Below are positions 1 to 5,845 of a DNA stretch of 7,387 nucleotides, one piece after another. The number at the start of each line of letters is the position of its first letter. Positions within the stretch are counted from its first letter, which is position 1. Both the position numbers and the translations under genes were made by a program. This DNA comes from Clostridia bacterium (GTDB taxonomy: Bacteria > Bacillota > Clostridia > UMGS1883): contig CAAGBE010000041.1 of assembly GCA_900768005.1 (NCBI GenBank), positions 1 to 7,387 of the forward strand. Reading direction: 5' to 3'. The notes below the pieces were generated by a model. That model did not search any database. It was not told the origin of the DNA and saw nothing but the letters and a program-made list of their open reading frames with translations.

Positions 1-662
1 AATTTATTACCGAGGGACTTGCTGCAACACTTAAAATTACGCTTTTATCCTGCATAATGGGTATTGTAATCGGTCTTGTTGTTGCAATTGTAAGAAGCAC
101 CTACGACAAAAATTACAGTCAGATGCGTCGTGGACTCGGTAAATTTCTTCTTGCCGCGGGTAACTTTTTCTGTAATATTTATCTTACGGTAATCCGCGGA
201 ACACCTGTTGTTGTACAGCTGATGATAATGTACTACATTATTTTTGCCAGTTCCAGCAACGGAATTCTCATTGCTGTTTCTGCATTCGGTATAAATTCAG
301 GTGCTTATGTTGCCGAGATTTTCCGTAGCGGTATAATGAGTGTTGACAACGGTCAGTTTGAAGCAGGCAGATCGTTAGGCTTCGGGTACATAAGCACAAT
401 GCTTTATATCGTATTCCCGCAGGCGTTCAAGAGCGTTCTTCCTGCACTTGCCAACGAATTTATCGTGCTTTTAAAGGAAACCTCTGTTGCAGGTTATGTT
501 GCAATCAAGGACCTCACCAAAGGCGGAGATATTATCCGCGGTGCAACCTACGAAACCTTTATGCCTCTGCTTGCAGTAGCAGGAATATATCTTGTGATGG
601 TAATTTTCTTTACCAAGCTTGTGAATATTCTTGAAAGGAGGCTTCGTAAGAGTGAGCGATAA
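1..662 (+). CDS. Polar amino acid ABC transporter permease (5' end cut off by window)
   Basis: This is the inner-membrane channel subunit of an ATP-driven importer of polar amino acids (HisM/GlnP family). The reading frame is open from base 3, giving 219 visible residues, so the true start lies upstream; the ATG at 57 is internal, because residues before it (FITEGLAATLKITLLS) already match the family's N-terminal 'GLxxTLxxS' pattern. Further hallmarks are the RGTPVVVQLMIMYY segment near 195-235 and the EAA loop, which docks the ATPase, around 360-480 (EAGRSLGFGY followed by FPQAFKSVLPALANEF). Several hydrophobic membrane spans are visible, and the basic C-terminus ends at the TAA at 660-662. 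Family members are usually about 215-250 residues, so only a short N-terminal piece is missing. The gene overlaps the downstream ATPase gene by 11 bp. Substrate cannot be assigned: glutamine, cystine, arginine and histidine systems look alike at this level. Confidence 0.93.
   Translation, partial: FITEGLAATLKITLLSCIMGIVIGLVVAIVRSTYDKNYSQMRRGLGKFLLAAGNFFCNIYLTVIRGTPVVVQLMIMYYIIFASSSNGILIAVSAFGINSGAYVAEIFRSGIMSVDNGQFEAGRSLGFGYISTMLYIVFPQAFKSVLPALANEFIVLLKETSVAGYVAIKDLTKGGDIIRGATYETFMPLLAVAGIYLVMVIFFTKLVNILERRLRKSER
634..641 (+). promoter_or_regulatory. Ribosome binding site that fixes the ATPase start
   Basis: AAAGGAGG lies inside the last codons of the permease gene, 10 nt before the GTG at 652. 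The longer in-frame TTG start at 631 would place this site inside the coding region and leave the gene without an upstream ribosome binding site, so the GTG is preferred. The arrangement suggests translational coupling between permease and ATPase. Confidence 0.8.
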
Positions 663-1395
663 TACGATTATAAAAGTAAACGGCCTGAAAAAGCATTTTA
701 CAGGCGGAACGGTAAAGGCTCTTGACGGAGTTGACCTTGAAATCAAAAAGGGCGAGGTTATTGTTATCATAGGCCCCAGCGGATGCGGAAAATCCACATT
801 TCTGCGGTCGCTCAATCTTCTTGAAACACCCACTGACGGAGAAATTTTTCTTGAGGGAGTAAATATAACCGACCCTCAGAATAACATTAATCTCCACCGT
901 CAGAAAATGGGAATGGTTTTTCAGCAGTTTAACCTCTTCCCCCATATGACAATTCTTAAAAATATTACTCTTGCTCCTATGAAATTGCTCAAGCAAAACA
1001 AAAAGGACGCAGAAGAAAACGCACTCAATCTCCTTAAGAGAGTCGGTCTTCACGACCGTGCAAATGCTTATCCCAGTCAGCTTTCAGGCGGACAGAAGCA
1101 GAGAATAGCAATTGTCCGTGCTCTTGCTATGAATCCCGAGGTAATGCTTTTTGACGAGCCTACATCAGCACTCGACCCCGAAATGGTCGGCGAAGTTTTG
1201 GAGGTTATGAAGGAGCTTGCAAAAGAGGGTATGACGATGGTTGTTGTTACCCACGAAATGGGCTTTGCGAAAGAGGTTGCAGACAAAGTAATCTTTATGG
1301 AAGAGGGAAAAATAGCCGAAACAGGCACTCCCGAAGAAATCTTCACAAACCCCAAACACCCCAGATTAAAAGAATTTTTAGGAAAAGTACTATAG
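652..1395 (+). CDS. Polar amino acid ABC transporter ATP-binding protein (GlnQ family)
   Basis: This is the cytoplasmic ATPase that powers the amino acid importer whose permease is encoded just upstream. From the GTG at 652 the protein has 247 residues, a typical length for single-domain GlnQ-type ATPases. All nucleotide-binding motifs are intact: Walker A GPSGCGKST (41-49), Q-loop around Gln91-Gln92 (VFQQFNLFPH), signature LSGGQ (144-148), Walker B VMLFDE (164-169), D-loop SALD (172-175) and switch His201 in VVTHEMGFA. The FNLFPHMT and DEPTSALDPE stretches are characteristic of the polar amino acid subfamily. The start overlaps the permease stop by 11 bp, which fits one operon with coupled translation. 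The gene ends in TAG, followed within 2 bp by a hairpin array and about 130 bp later by a terminator, so it is probably the last gene of its operon. The exact amino acid transported cannot be read from the ATPase. The in-frame TTG at 631 is a less likely start. Confidence 0.95.
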   Translation: MSDNTIIKVNGLKKHFTGGTVKALDGVDLEIKKGEVIVIIGPSGCGKSTFLRSLNLLETPTDGEIFLEGVNITDPQNNINLHRQKMGMVFQQFNLFPHMTILKNITLAPMKLLKQNKKDAEENALNLLKRVGLHDRANAYPSQLSGGQKQRIAIVRALAMNPEVMLFDEPTSALDPEMVGEVLEVMKELAKEGMTMVVVTHEMGFAKEVADKVIFMEEGKIAETGTPEEIFTNPKHPRLKEFLGKVL

Positions 1396-1397
1396 GC

Positions 1398-1508
1398 GGA
1401 TGGCAACGCCATCCTTTCGAAGAGAAAGTTTTACTTCGTAAAAGCATTCTCTTCGAGCGAAAGCCCTTGCAAGGTGTTAAAATCGAGGTACACGCCCCCG
1501 ATTTTAAC
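1398..1508. repeat. Array of three hairpins, probable dispersed intergenic palindromic repeat
   Basis: Three separate perfect-arm palindromes fill the DNA between the ATPase stop and the terminator. Hairpin A: GGATGGC (1398-1404) pairs with GCCATCC (1408-1414) across an AAC loop. Hairpin B: TCGAAGAGAA (1417-1426) pairs with TTCTCTTCGA (1447-1456), with an inner 6-bp stem TTTTAC/GTAAAA (1429-1434/1438-1443) around a TTC loop; CTTTCG and CGAAAG (1414-1419/1458-1463) offer alternative outer pairing. A 10-bp palindrome CCTTGCAAGG follows (1465-1474). Hairpin C: GTTAAAATCG (1476-1485) pairs with CGATTTTAAC (1499-1508). None is followed by a proper T-run, so they are not simple terminators, and no convincing coding frame crosses them. 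The density of structure resembles REP/BIME-like or MITE-derived elements, or a structured 3' UTR. That it occurs elsewhere in the genome is inference; only one copy is in this window. Confidence 0.6.
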
Positions 1509-1523
1509 GGAATTTATGTTAAG

Positions 1524-1566
1524 AAAAGACACATATTGGGGTCAGTTCCCAATATGTGTCTTTTTT
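1524..1566. terminator. Strong, probably bidirectional intrinsic terminator
   Basis: AAAAGACACATATTGGG (1524-1540) and CCCAATATGTGTCTTTT (1548-1564) form a perfect 17-bp stem with a 7-nt loop. On the + strand the stem runs into TTTTTT at 1561-1566, ending the transporter transcript. On the - strand it runs into TTTTCTT and lies 4 bp past the ypeB stop, so it can also end the convergent ypeB transcript. Confidence 0.92.
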
Positions 1567-1568
1567 GT

Positions 1569-2891
1569 TTACACGGCTAAAGTTCCTCCATCGCTTTCAA
1601 GTAGTATCTGCACATCCTCAATATCGCCAGTCTGGGTATTTACATACATCAGGAAATGTCTGTCGGAAACTGTTCCCTGAATCTGCCAGCAGGCCTTTTC
1701 AGTTCCGTCGTCAAGAGGGATTATTGCCTTTGTGACACTTTCTGTTTTAAGATGTGTCCCCACTTTTGAAAGAGCTTCCTCACTGCTTATCTTCTCCTCG
1801 GGAATCTGTCTGTAAATGTGATTTGTCACATACCCAAGGCTTTCAAAGCCTATTACCTCCCCGTTATCAAGGGCAACCTTGACCTTTACAAGGTCGGGGA
1901 AAACCGTATATTCATCCTGCTTGTAGGCATAGTTTATAACAACACTTCCGTCTTTTTTCTCGTAATAGCTTTCCGTCATATCGAAAAAGCCGTTTTCACG
2001 CAGAAATCTTTGTGCAGACTGCTCTGCATTTTTGAGGGATATTTTTTCCTCTTCCGAAACTCTGTCCTTCATATAAAGCAGAAGCACTCCGCCCTTTTTC
2101 GTAAATTCTGCCACGGAATTTTTCCCGTTAACGGAATATGACGGGGTTTTTCCCTTTATTTCTGTAATGTTCTTTGCCTCTTCTCCCGTGAGAGTACGGG
2201 CTTTTTTTATTGCCTGTTTTTGCGAAATTTCTGCTTTTCCTTTAAGAAAAACTGACTCTTTCTGGGCAAGATGCTGGGAAAACGGCCCGTCATAAATAAG
2301 CGATGGATAATCGTGAAATTCCTCCTCTAATCCCGAAAGCTCCCCTGAAACACTTGCCTTTGCCCCTGTAAGTCTTCCCGAAATGCTCTTATCCTCCGAA
2401 AAAGAGATTTTTCCCTCATTTATATCGACCAGCATTTTGTCAAATGCTTTTTTGAGGATTCTCGAATACTCTAAAAGCTCCTGCATTGTGGTTATTTCCT
2501 TTTGTGAAATTTCCTCACCCCGAAGCATTTTGTCAGATAAACTGTTGGCATATTCCCCTACCTGCGCCAGAAATTCTGAGGTTTTTGCAAGGGTCTGTCC
2601 TTTCATCGGAAGCAGGGCAAGATTTGCCTTAGCCGCACTTGCCTGCCCATACAAATCGGCAGAAAGCTTTATAAGCTGGCTGTCTCCCGACACTACCTGC
2701 CCTTTTAAAAGGGAAATTTCAAGGTCGTCCACGCTTTCGCTAAGCTCCGAAAAGACTCTGTTGTACTCAACATTCTGAAAATAAGTCAGCTTCTGCGCCC
2801 GCCTATATTGAGTAAATGCAAAAATCCCCGTCACTATCAGAAGAACGGTTAAAATTACCGAAATTCGGTTTTTCTTTAAAGAATCAGTCAT
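1569..2891 (-). CDS. ypeB: Spore germination protein YpeB
   Basis: YpeB is an inner spore membrane-associated protein known in Bacillus to be needed for assembly and stability of the cortex-lytic enzyme SleB, so it acts in peptidoglycan cortex breakdown during germination. The 440-residue product is close to the usual family length of about 450. It has a short basic N-terminus, a single membrane anchor or uncleaved signal (about 10-27), a helical region rich in Leu, Lys and Glu (about 30-190), and the family motif SLIYDGPFSQHL (197-208). The C-terminal half carries PepSY-like repeats, with helix starts ISQKQAIKKA (222-231), ISLKNAEQSA (284-293) and ISSEEALSKV (368-377). The ATG is preceded 7 nt upstream by AGAGGTGA (2899-2906). 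No sleB gene adjoins it: the upstream neighbour is divergent and the downstream one convergent, so ypeB appears monocistronic. A forespore promoter is expected, but I could not identify one convincingly. Confidence 0.95.
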   Translation of the reverse strand: MTDSLKKNRISVILTVLLIVTGIFAFTQYRRAQKLTYFQNVEYNRVFSELSESVDDLEISLLKGQVVSGDSQLIKLSADLYGQASAAKANLALLPMKGQTLAKTSEFLAQVGEYANSLSDKMLRGEEISQKEITTMQELLEYSRILKKAFDKMLVDINEGKISFSEDKSISGRLTGAKASVSGELSGLEEEFHDYPSLIYDGPFSQHLAQKESVFLKGKAEISQKQAIKKARTLTGEEAKNITEIKGKTPSYSVNGKNSVAEFTKKGGVLLLYMKDRVSEEEKISLKNAEQSAQRFLRENGFFDMTESYYEKKDGSVVINYAYKQDEYTVFPDLVKVKVALDNGEVIGFESLGYVTNHIYRQIPEEKISSEEALSKVGTHLKTESVTKAIIPLDDGTEKACWQIQGTVSDRHFLMYVNTQTGDIEDVQILLESDGGTLAV

Positions 2892-2950
2892 TTTTCAGTC
2901 ACCTCTAAGGTTATAAATTACTCCTTTTAACAAAATTTATACATTTTTCC

Positions 2951-2979
2951 TTGAAAAGAATACCTTTCCTTGCTATAAT
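2951..2979 (+). promoter_or_regulatory. Sigma-A promoter of the phosphoglycerate mutase gene
   Basis: TTGAAA (2951-2956) and TATAAT (2974-2979) are separated by an ideal 17-bp spacer, and TGC directly before the -10 box forms an extended -10. A start of transcription about 7 bp downstream would be near 2986, almost on the ribosome binding site AGGAAAGG (2985-2992), giving a 5' leader of only some 17-20 nt. No room is left for a riboswitch or attenuator. Confidence 0.88.
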
Positions 2980-2992
2980 AATTTAGGAAAGG
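2963..2992. promoter_or_regulatory. Inverted repeat around the -10 box, candidate operator
   Basis: CCTTTCCT (2963-2970) and AGGAAAGG (2985-2992) are exact reverse complements separated by 14 bp that contain the -10 box. The half-site centres are 22 bp apart, about two helical turns, as expected for a dimeric regulator on one face of the DNA. The right arm is also the ribosome binding site, so the symmetry may be chance. Function as an operator is inferred only from position and symmetry. Confidence 0.35.
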
Positions 2993-3002
2993 CGATGATA
3001 CT

Positions 3003-4205
3003 ATGAAATATGTAATTGTTTTAACGGATGGTTGTGCTGACCTTCCGATAGATTCTCTGGGCGGACTTACTCCCCTTGAAAAAAGCAATACTCCCAATAT
3101 GGATTATTTTGCTTCCAACGGCTCTCTTTTTCTTGTAAAGACCGTGCCCGACTCCCTTAAACCGGGAAGTGATGTTGCAAATCTTTCCGTAATGGGATAT
3201 AATCCGCTTGATTGCTATACAGGTCGTTCTCCTCTGGAGGCGGCTTCTATCGGCGTTAAAATTGCCGATAATCAGACTACATTCCGTGCAAACCTTGTAA
3301 CTCTTTCCGATGAGGAAAACTACGAGGACAAGACAATGCTCGACTACTCCTCAGGCGAAATCACAACCGAGGAAAGCCGTGCTCTTATGGCGGAAATTGA
3401 AAAGGCGCTTGGCGGCGGAGATATTCATTTCTACGGCGGAATCAGTTACCGTCACCTTTTCGTGTGGGATGATGCTCCCAAAAGCTTCACCCTGACACCT
3501 CCCCATGACATTTCTGACAGAAAAATCAAGGATTATCTTCCCTCTGACGAAAGAATCCTTGATTTAATGAAAAAAAGTGAGGAAATCCTTAAAAACCACC
3601 CCATCAATCAAAAGAGAATTGCCGAGGGAAAGAACCCTGCAACATCTATGTGGATTTGGGGTGAGGGTACAAAGCCTGCTCTTAACAATTTCTACGAAAC
3701 CTACGGCAAAAAGGGTGCTGTGGTATCTGCCGTTGACCTTATAAAAGGTATTGCAATCCTCGCAGGAATGAACAGCATTGATGTTGACGGCGCTACGGGA
3801 AATCTCCACACAAATTTTGAGGGAAAGGCAAAAGCTTCTGCTGACGCGCTCTTAAAAGACGGTGCAGATTTGGTGTATGTTCACCTTGAAGCTCCTGACG
3901 AATGCGGTCATCAGGGCGATGCTGAGGGCAAAACCCGTTCTCTCGAAATTATTGACGAAAAAATCATCGGTTATATAAAGGAAAAATTGGATGAGGCTGG
4001 CGAAGATTACGCATTTTTGGTAATGCCCGACCATCCCACACCCATTGCCACAAAAACACACAGCAGAGAGCCTGTTCCTTGCGTAATGTACAAAAAGGGT
4101 GACTGTGCAAATACAGGACACAGATTTATTGAAACGGATGCTGAAAAATACGGAGAGCGAATCACTGACGGTTATACAATAATGAAAAGATTCCTCGAAA
4201 GATGA
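3003..4205 (+). CDS. apgM: Cofactor-independent phosphoglycerate mutase, archaeal type (ApgM family)
   Basis: A cytoplasmic metalloenzyme of the alkaline phosphatase superfamily, expected to interconvert 3-phosphoglycerate and 2-phosphoglycerate in glycolysis and gluconeogenesis. The 400-residue length fits the ApgM family and is clearly shorter than the roughly 510-residue bacterial GpmI. Metal-binding and catalytic positions are recognisable: Asp9 in VLTDGCAD, the probable nucleophile Ser56 in PGSDVANLSVMGY, Asp299 and His303 in APDECGHQGD, Asp343 and His344 in MPDHPTP, and His353 in THSREPVP. The insert between the two metal-binding parts contains FRANLVTL and RHLFVW, also typical. The ATG has AGGAAAGG 10 nt upstream and its own sigma-A promoter, and a terminator follows about 20 bp after the stop, so it is probably transcribed alone. 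Related bacterial proteins have been annotated as 'proposed homoserine kinase' from genomic context; with no threonine genes nearby, mutase is the better call. Confidence 0.9.
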   Translation: MKYVIVLTDGCADLPIDSLGGLTPLEKSNTPNMDYFASNGSLFLVKTVPDSLKPGSDVANLSVMGYNPLDCYTGRSPLEAASIGVKIADNQTTFRANLVTLSDEENYEDKTMLDYSSGEITTEESRALMAEIEKALGGGDIHFYGGISYRHLFVWDDAPKSFTLTPPHDISDRKIKDYLPSDERILDLMKKSEEILKNHPINQKRIAEGKNPATSMWIWGEGTKPALNNFYETYGKKGAVVSAVDLIKGIAILAGMNSIDVDGATGNLHTNFEGKAKASADALLKDGADLVYVHLEAPDECGHQGDAEGKTRSLEIIDEKIIGYIKEKLDEAGEDYAFLVMPDHPTPIATKTHSREPVPCVMYKKGDCANTGHRFIETDAEKYGERITDGYTIMKRFLER

Positions 4206-4227
4206 TTAAGTGAAACATTTTGTGAGT

Positions 4228-4268
4228 AAAATAGAAAGAGCAATACTGCTCTTTCTATTTTTTATTTT
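4228..4268 (+). terminator. Intrinsic terminator after apgM
   Basis: AAAATAGAAAGAGC (4228-4241) and GCTCTTTCTATTTT (4248-4261) form a 14-bp stem with a 6-nt loop (AATACT), followed by a T-rich run (TTATTTT, 4262-4268). It ends only about 13 bp before the TTG start of the next gene. Confidence 0.88.
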
Positions 4269-4276
4269 AAGGTGAT
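4269..4276 (+). promoter_or_regulatory. Ribosome binding site that fixes a TTG start for ytvI
   Basis: AAGGTGAT matches the 16S-complementary sequence and sits 4-5 nt before the TTG at 4281. The alternative in-frame GTG at 4272 is part of this same motif, and upstream of it lies only the T-run of the apgM terminator, so TTG is preferred. Confidence 0.65.
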
Positions 4277-4280
4277 TTTT

Positions 4281-5303
4281 TTGATTTCTTTTAAAACGCT
4301 TCGTTCTCTTTGTCTTGATTTTATAATATTTTTTATTCCTGCGGCACTTTTGTGGCTGGCACTTCCGAAACTGATAGGGATTTTGCTTCCTTTTATTCTG
4401 GGATATGTGCTGTATCTTCTTGCAAATCCGCTGAATAAACGACTGAAAAAATTTATTCCGTCATCAATAAGTGCACTTTTATCACTTTTACTGATTTCCT
4501 TTGCCCTGTTTTTTATTCTGCGGATAATTTTTTCACATCTGGTGTCTGAAATTGCACTTTTTACCCGTTCCAATTCCATTTACAAGGATGCCGTTCCGTT
4601 TATTTCAAGAAAAATAAACTCCCTTTCCGAATCACGCTCAGGGGAAATTTTTTCAGGCCTTTTCGATTCCTTTCACGCACAGTTTTCCGATATTCTGCTT
4701 AAAATATCCTCATGGCTTCTGAGCTTTGCAAAAAACATTCCCGCACTTCTCATTACCGTCTTTACAACTGTTTTCACCTCTTTTTTTCTGCTAAAGGACA
4801 ATTCTCTTTTTTATGACGGTGCAAAAAAATTCTTTGGCAATTCCTTTTGCCTTAAATTTGAAAGGATGAAGGAATCGGCTTTAAATGTGCTTTTCTCATA
4901 TCTTAAAGCACAGCTTATTATAGAGGGAATTCTTTTCACAGTGCTTTTCCTCGGGTTTACCTATCTGGGGCTTCGCTATGCACTTCTCCTTGCATTTTTT
5001 GCGGCAATTGTGGATGCTTTTCCCATACTCGGCACGGGTACTATTCTTGTTCCTTTTTCTGTTTTTTATTTTCTGACAGACAATCCTGCAACAGGGTGGG
5101 GATTTTTGGTGCTGTACGGTGTTGCAATTCTTACCCGACAGCTCTGCGAACCTAAAATTATCGGAAGCAAATTAGGAATCCATCCCCTCATTACAATTTT
5201 CTCTATTTTTGCAGGTATGAAGCTTTTCGGTTTTTGGGGACTTATATTCGGGCCAATGGCGGCAATTCTCGTGAAAAACCTTTTTTTAGTAAGAAAAGCA
5301 TAA
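4281..5303 (+). CDS. ytvI: AI-2E family transporter, YtvI-like integral membrane protein
   Basis: A polytopic membrane protein of the AI-2E/UPF0118 family; of its members, the YtvI group of spore formers is called 'sporulation integral membrane protein'. The transported substrate is unknown for this group. From TTG 4281 the protein has 340 residues, matching the usual 340-370. Hydrophobic spans occur near 14-30, 31-48 and 62-84, then a polar loop of about 65 residues, then a cluster of spans in the C-terminal half. Family signatures are DAFPILGTGT (245-254) and EPKIIGSKLGIHPLI (from 290), followed by the Gly/Phe-rich end FGFWGLIFGPMAAI. It follows the apgM terminator so closely that its promoter is not obvious: it may depend on read-through or on a promoter inside apgM. 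It converges on the lipoprotein gene, and a parS site lies 42 bp beyond its stop. The assignment to YtvI rather than another AI-2E paralogue is an inference from length and spore context. Confidence 0.85.
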   Translation: MISFKTLRSLCLDFIIFFIPAALLWLALPKLIGILLPFILGYVLYLLANPLNKRLKKFIPSSISALLSLLLISFALFFILRIIFSHLVSEIALFTRSNSIYKDAVPFISRKINSLSESRSGEIFSGLFDSFHAQFSDILLKISSWLLSFAKNIPALLITVFTTVFTSFFLLKDNSLFYDGAKKFFGNSFCLKFERMKESALNVLFSYLKAQLIIEGILFTVLFLGFTYLGLRYALLLAFFAAIVDAFPILGTGTILVPFSVFYFLTDNPATGWGFLVLYGVAILTRQLCEPKIIGSKLGIHPLITIFSIFAGMKLFGFWGLIFGPMAAILVKNLFLVRKA

Positions 5304-5345
5304 ACAAAGCACGAACTTTTGTTTGCTTTTCTGGCTTTCAGAGAA

Positions 5346-5361
5346 TGTTTCACGTGAAACA
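5346..5361. other. parS: parS centromere-like site (ParB/Spo0J binding site)
   Basis: TGTTTCACGTGAAACA is a perfect 16-bp palindrome and matches the Firmicutes parS consensus TGTTNCACGTGAAACA at every position. ParB binds such sites, spreads along neighbouring DNA with CTP, and recruits SMC/condensin near the replication origin. It lies between two convergent genes, clear of coding sequence, and about 1.8 kb from the parB gene at the right edge of the window. A second copy was not found here. Confidence 0.96.
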
Positions 5362-5370
5362 GAGAATTTA

Positions 5371-5406
5371 AAAGCACCCCGAAACTCATTGGTTTCGGGG
5401 TGCTTT
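5371..5406. terminator. Bidirectional intrinsic terminator between convergent genes
   Basis: AAAGCACCCCGAAAC (5371-5385) and GTTTCGGGGTGCTTT (5392-5406) form a perfect 15-bp, GC-rich stem with the loop TCATTG. On the - strand it reads into TTTTAAATT, ending the parB-serS-lipoprotein transcript 7 bp after the last stop codon. On the + strand the T-run is interrupted (TTTGCTTTG), so ending of ytvI transcription may be less efficient. Confidence 0.88.
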
Positions 5407-5412
5407 GCTTTG

Positions 5413-5823
5413 TTATACTTTAACCTCTATTGTTGCAATAGGGTCGCCATTCGTTTCATTAAAGTTTATTTTTACGCTTTCAAGAGAAGAAACCTGTTTT
5501 TTTATTTCCGCAAAAGACGGAGTAAGGGAAGCTTTACTTTCATCCAACGAAGCCTGAATTACACTCTTTATCTCTTCAGGAACGTCGTTAAGCTCCGCCA
5601 TACTGACATTCATAACAAGAATGTTGCCGTCTGCTTCAACCGTGGCATCACACTTCATACCGCTTACTTCAAAACCCTCTTTAAAACTGTCAATAAGCTC
5701 TCCTCCGTGTTCTTCCACATATTTCTGGAGCTCTGTCTGCTCTTTCATATTCGAGCAGGCGGAAAACGAAAATGCCATTATAATCACCAGCACCAACGCA
5801 CCGATTTTCTTTATTGCATTCAT
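5413..5823 (-). CDS. Small secreted lipoprotein of unknown function (possibly DUF4854-like)
   Basis: A predicted 136-residue lipoprotein anchored on the outer face of the cytoplasmic membrane. From the ATG at 5823 it starts MNAIKKIGALVLVIIMAF, a basic n-region plus hydrophobic core, then the lipobox FSAC with Cys23 as the lipidation site. The mature part is charged and mostly helical, with GNILVMNVSM in the middle and a C-terminal strand-like end. Small Clostridia lipoproteins with this pattern (a YVEEH-like helix, a 'GN-lv-n-s' strand, then ESVKINF and a closing strand) are often placed in DUF4854; I infer that from memory of the family and am not certain. The start was chosen because GAGGG (5832-5836) is 8 nt upstream; the GTG at 5838 and ATG at 5829 fit that site poorly. 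It begins 22 bp after the serS stop, so it is probably the last gene of that operon. Confidence 0.8.
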   Translation of the reverse strand: MNAIKKIGALVLVIIMAFSFSACSNMKEQTELQKYVEEHGGELIDSFKEGFEVSGMKCDATVEADGNILVMNVSMAELNDVPEEIKSVIQASLDESKASLTPSFAEIKKQVSSLESVKINFNETNGDPIATIEVKV

Positions 5824-5830
5824 TTCCATT

Positions 5831-5836
5831 TCCCTC
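5831..5836 (-). promoter_or_regulatory. Ribosome binding site that fixes the lipoprotein start
   Basis: GAGGGA on the - strand lies in the 22-bp gap after serS, 7-8 nt before the ATG at 5823. The in-frame GTG at 5838 would contain the site and the ATG at 5829 would leave only about 2 nt of spacing, so the ATG at 5823 is preferred. It also gives a cleaner lipoprotein signal peptide. Confidence 0.65.
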
Positions 5837-5845
5837 ACTTTTTAA

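Noticed and set aside
471..1412. Several - strand open frames opposite the permease and ATPase genes.
   Set aside because: All are antisense to intact ABC transporter genes and show no domain or signal features.
1474..1680. Open frame of 68 codons on the + strand within the hairpin and terminator region.
   Set aside because: It runs through the strong terminator into antisense ypeB and has no recognisable protein features.
2915..2942. Possible sigma-F/sigma-G promoter for ypeB on the - strand (GTATA at 2938-2942, GGAGTAATTT at 2915-2924).
   Set aside because: The GTATA half fits, but the spacer is only 13 bp and the -10 part has at least two mismatches, so it is not supportable without start-site data.
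5302..5324. Small hairpin AAACAAA/TTTGTTT just after the ytvI stop.
   Set aside because: Only 7 bp, almost all A-T, and no clean T-run follows; the strong 15-bp terminator at 5371-5406 explains termination better.
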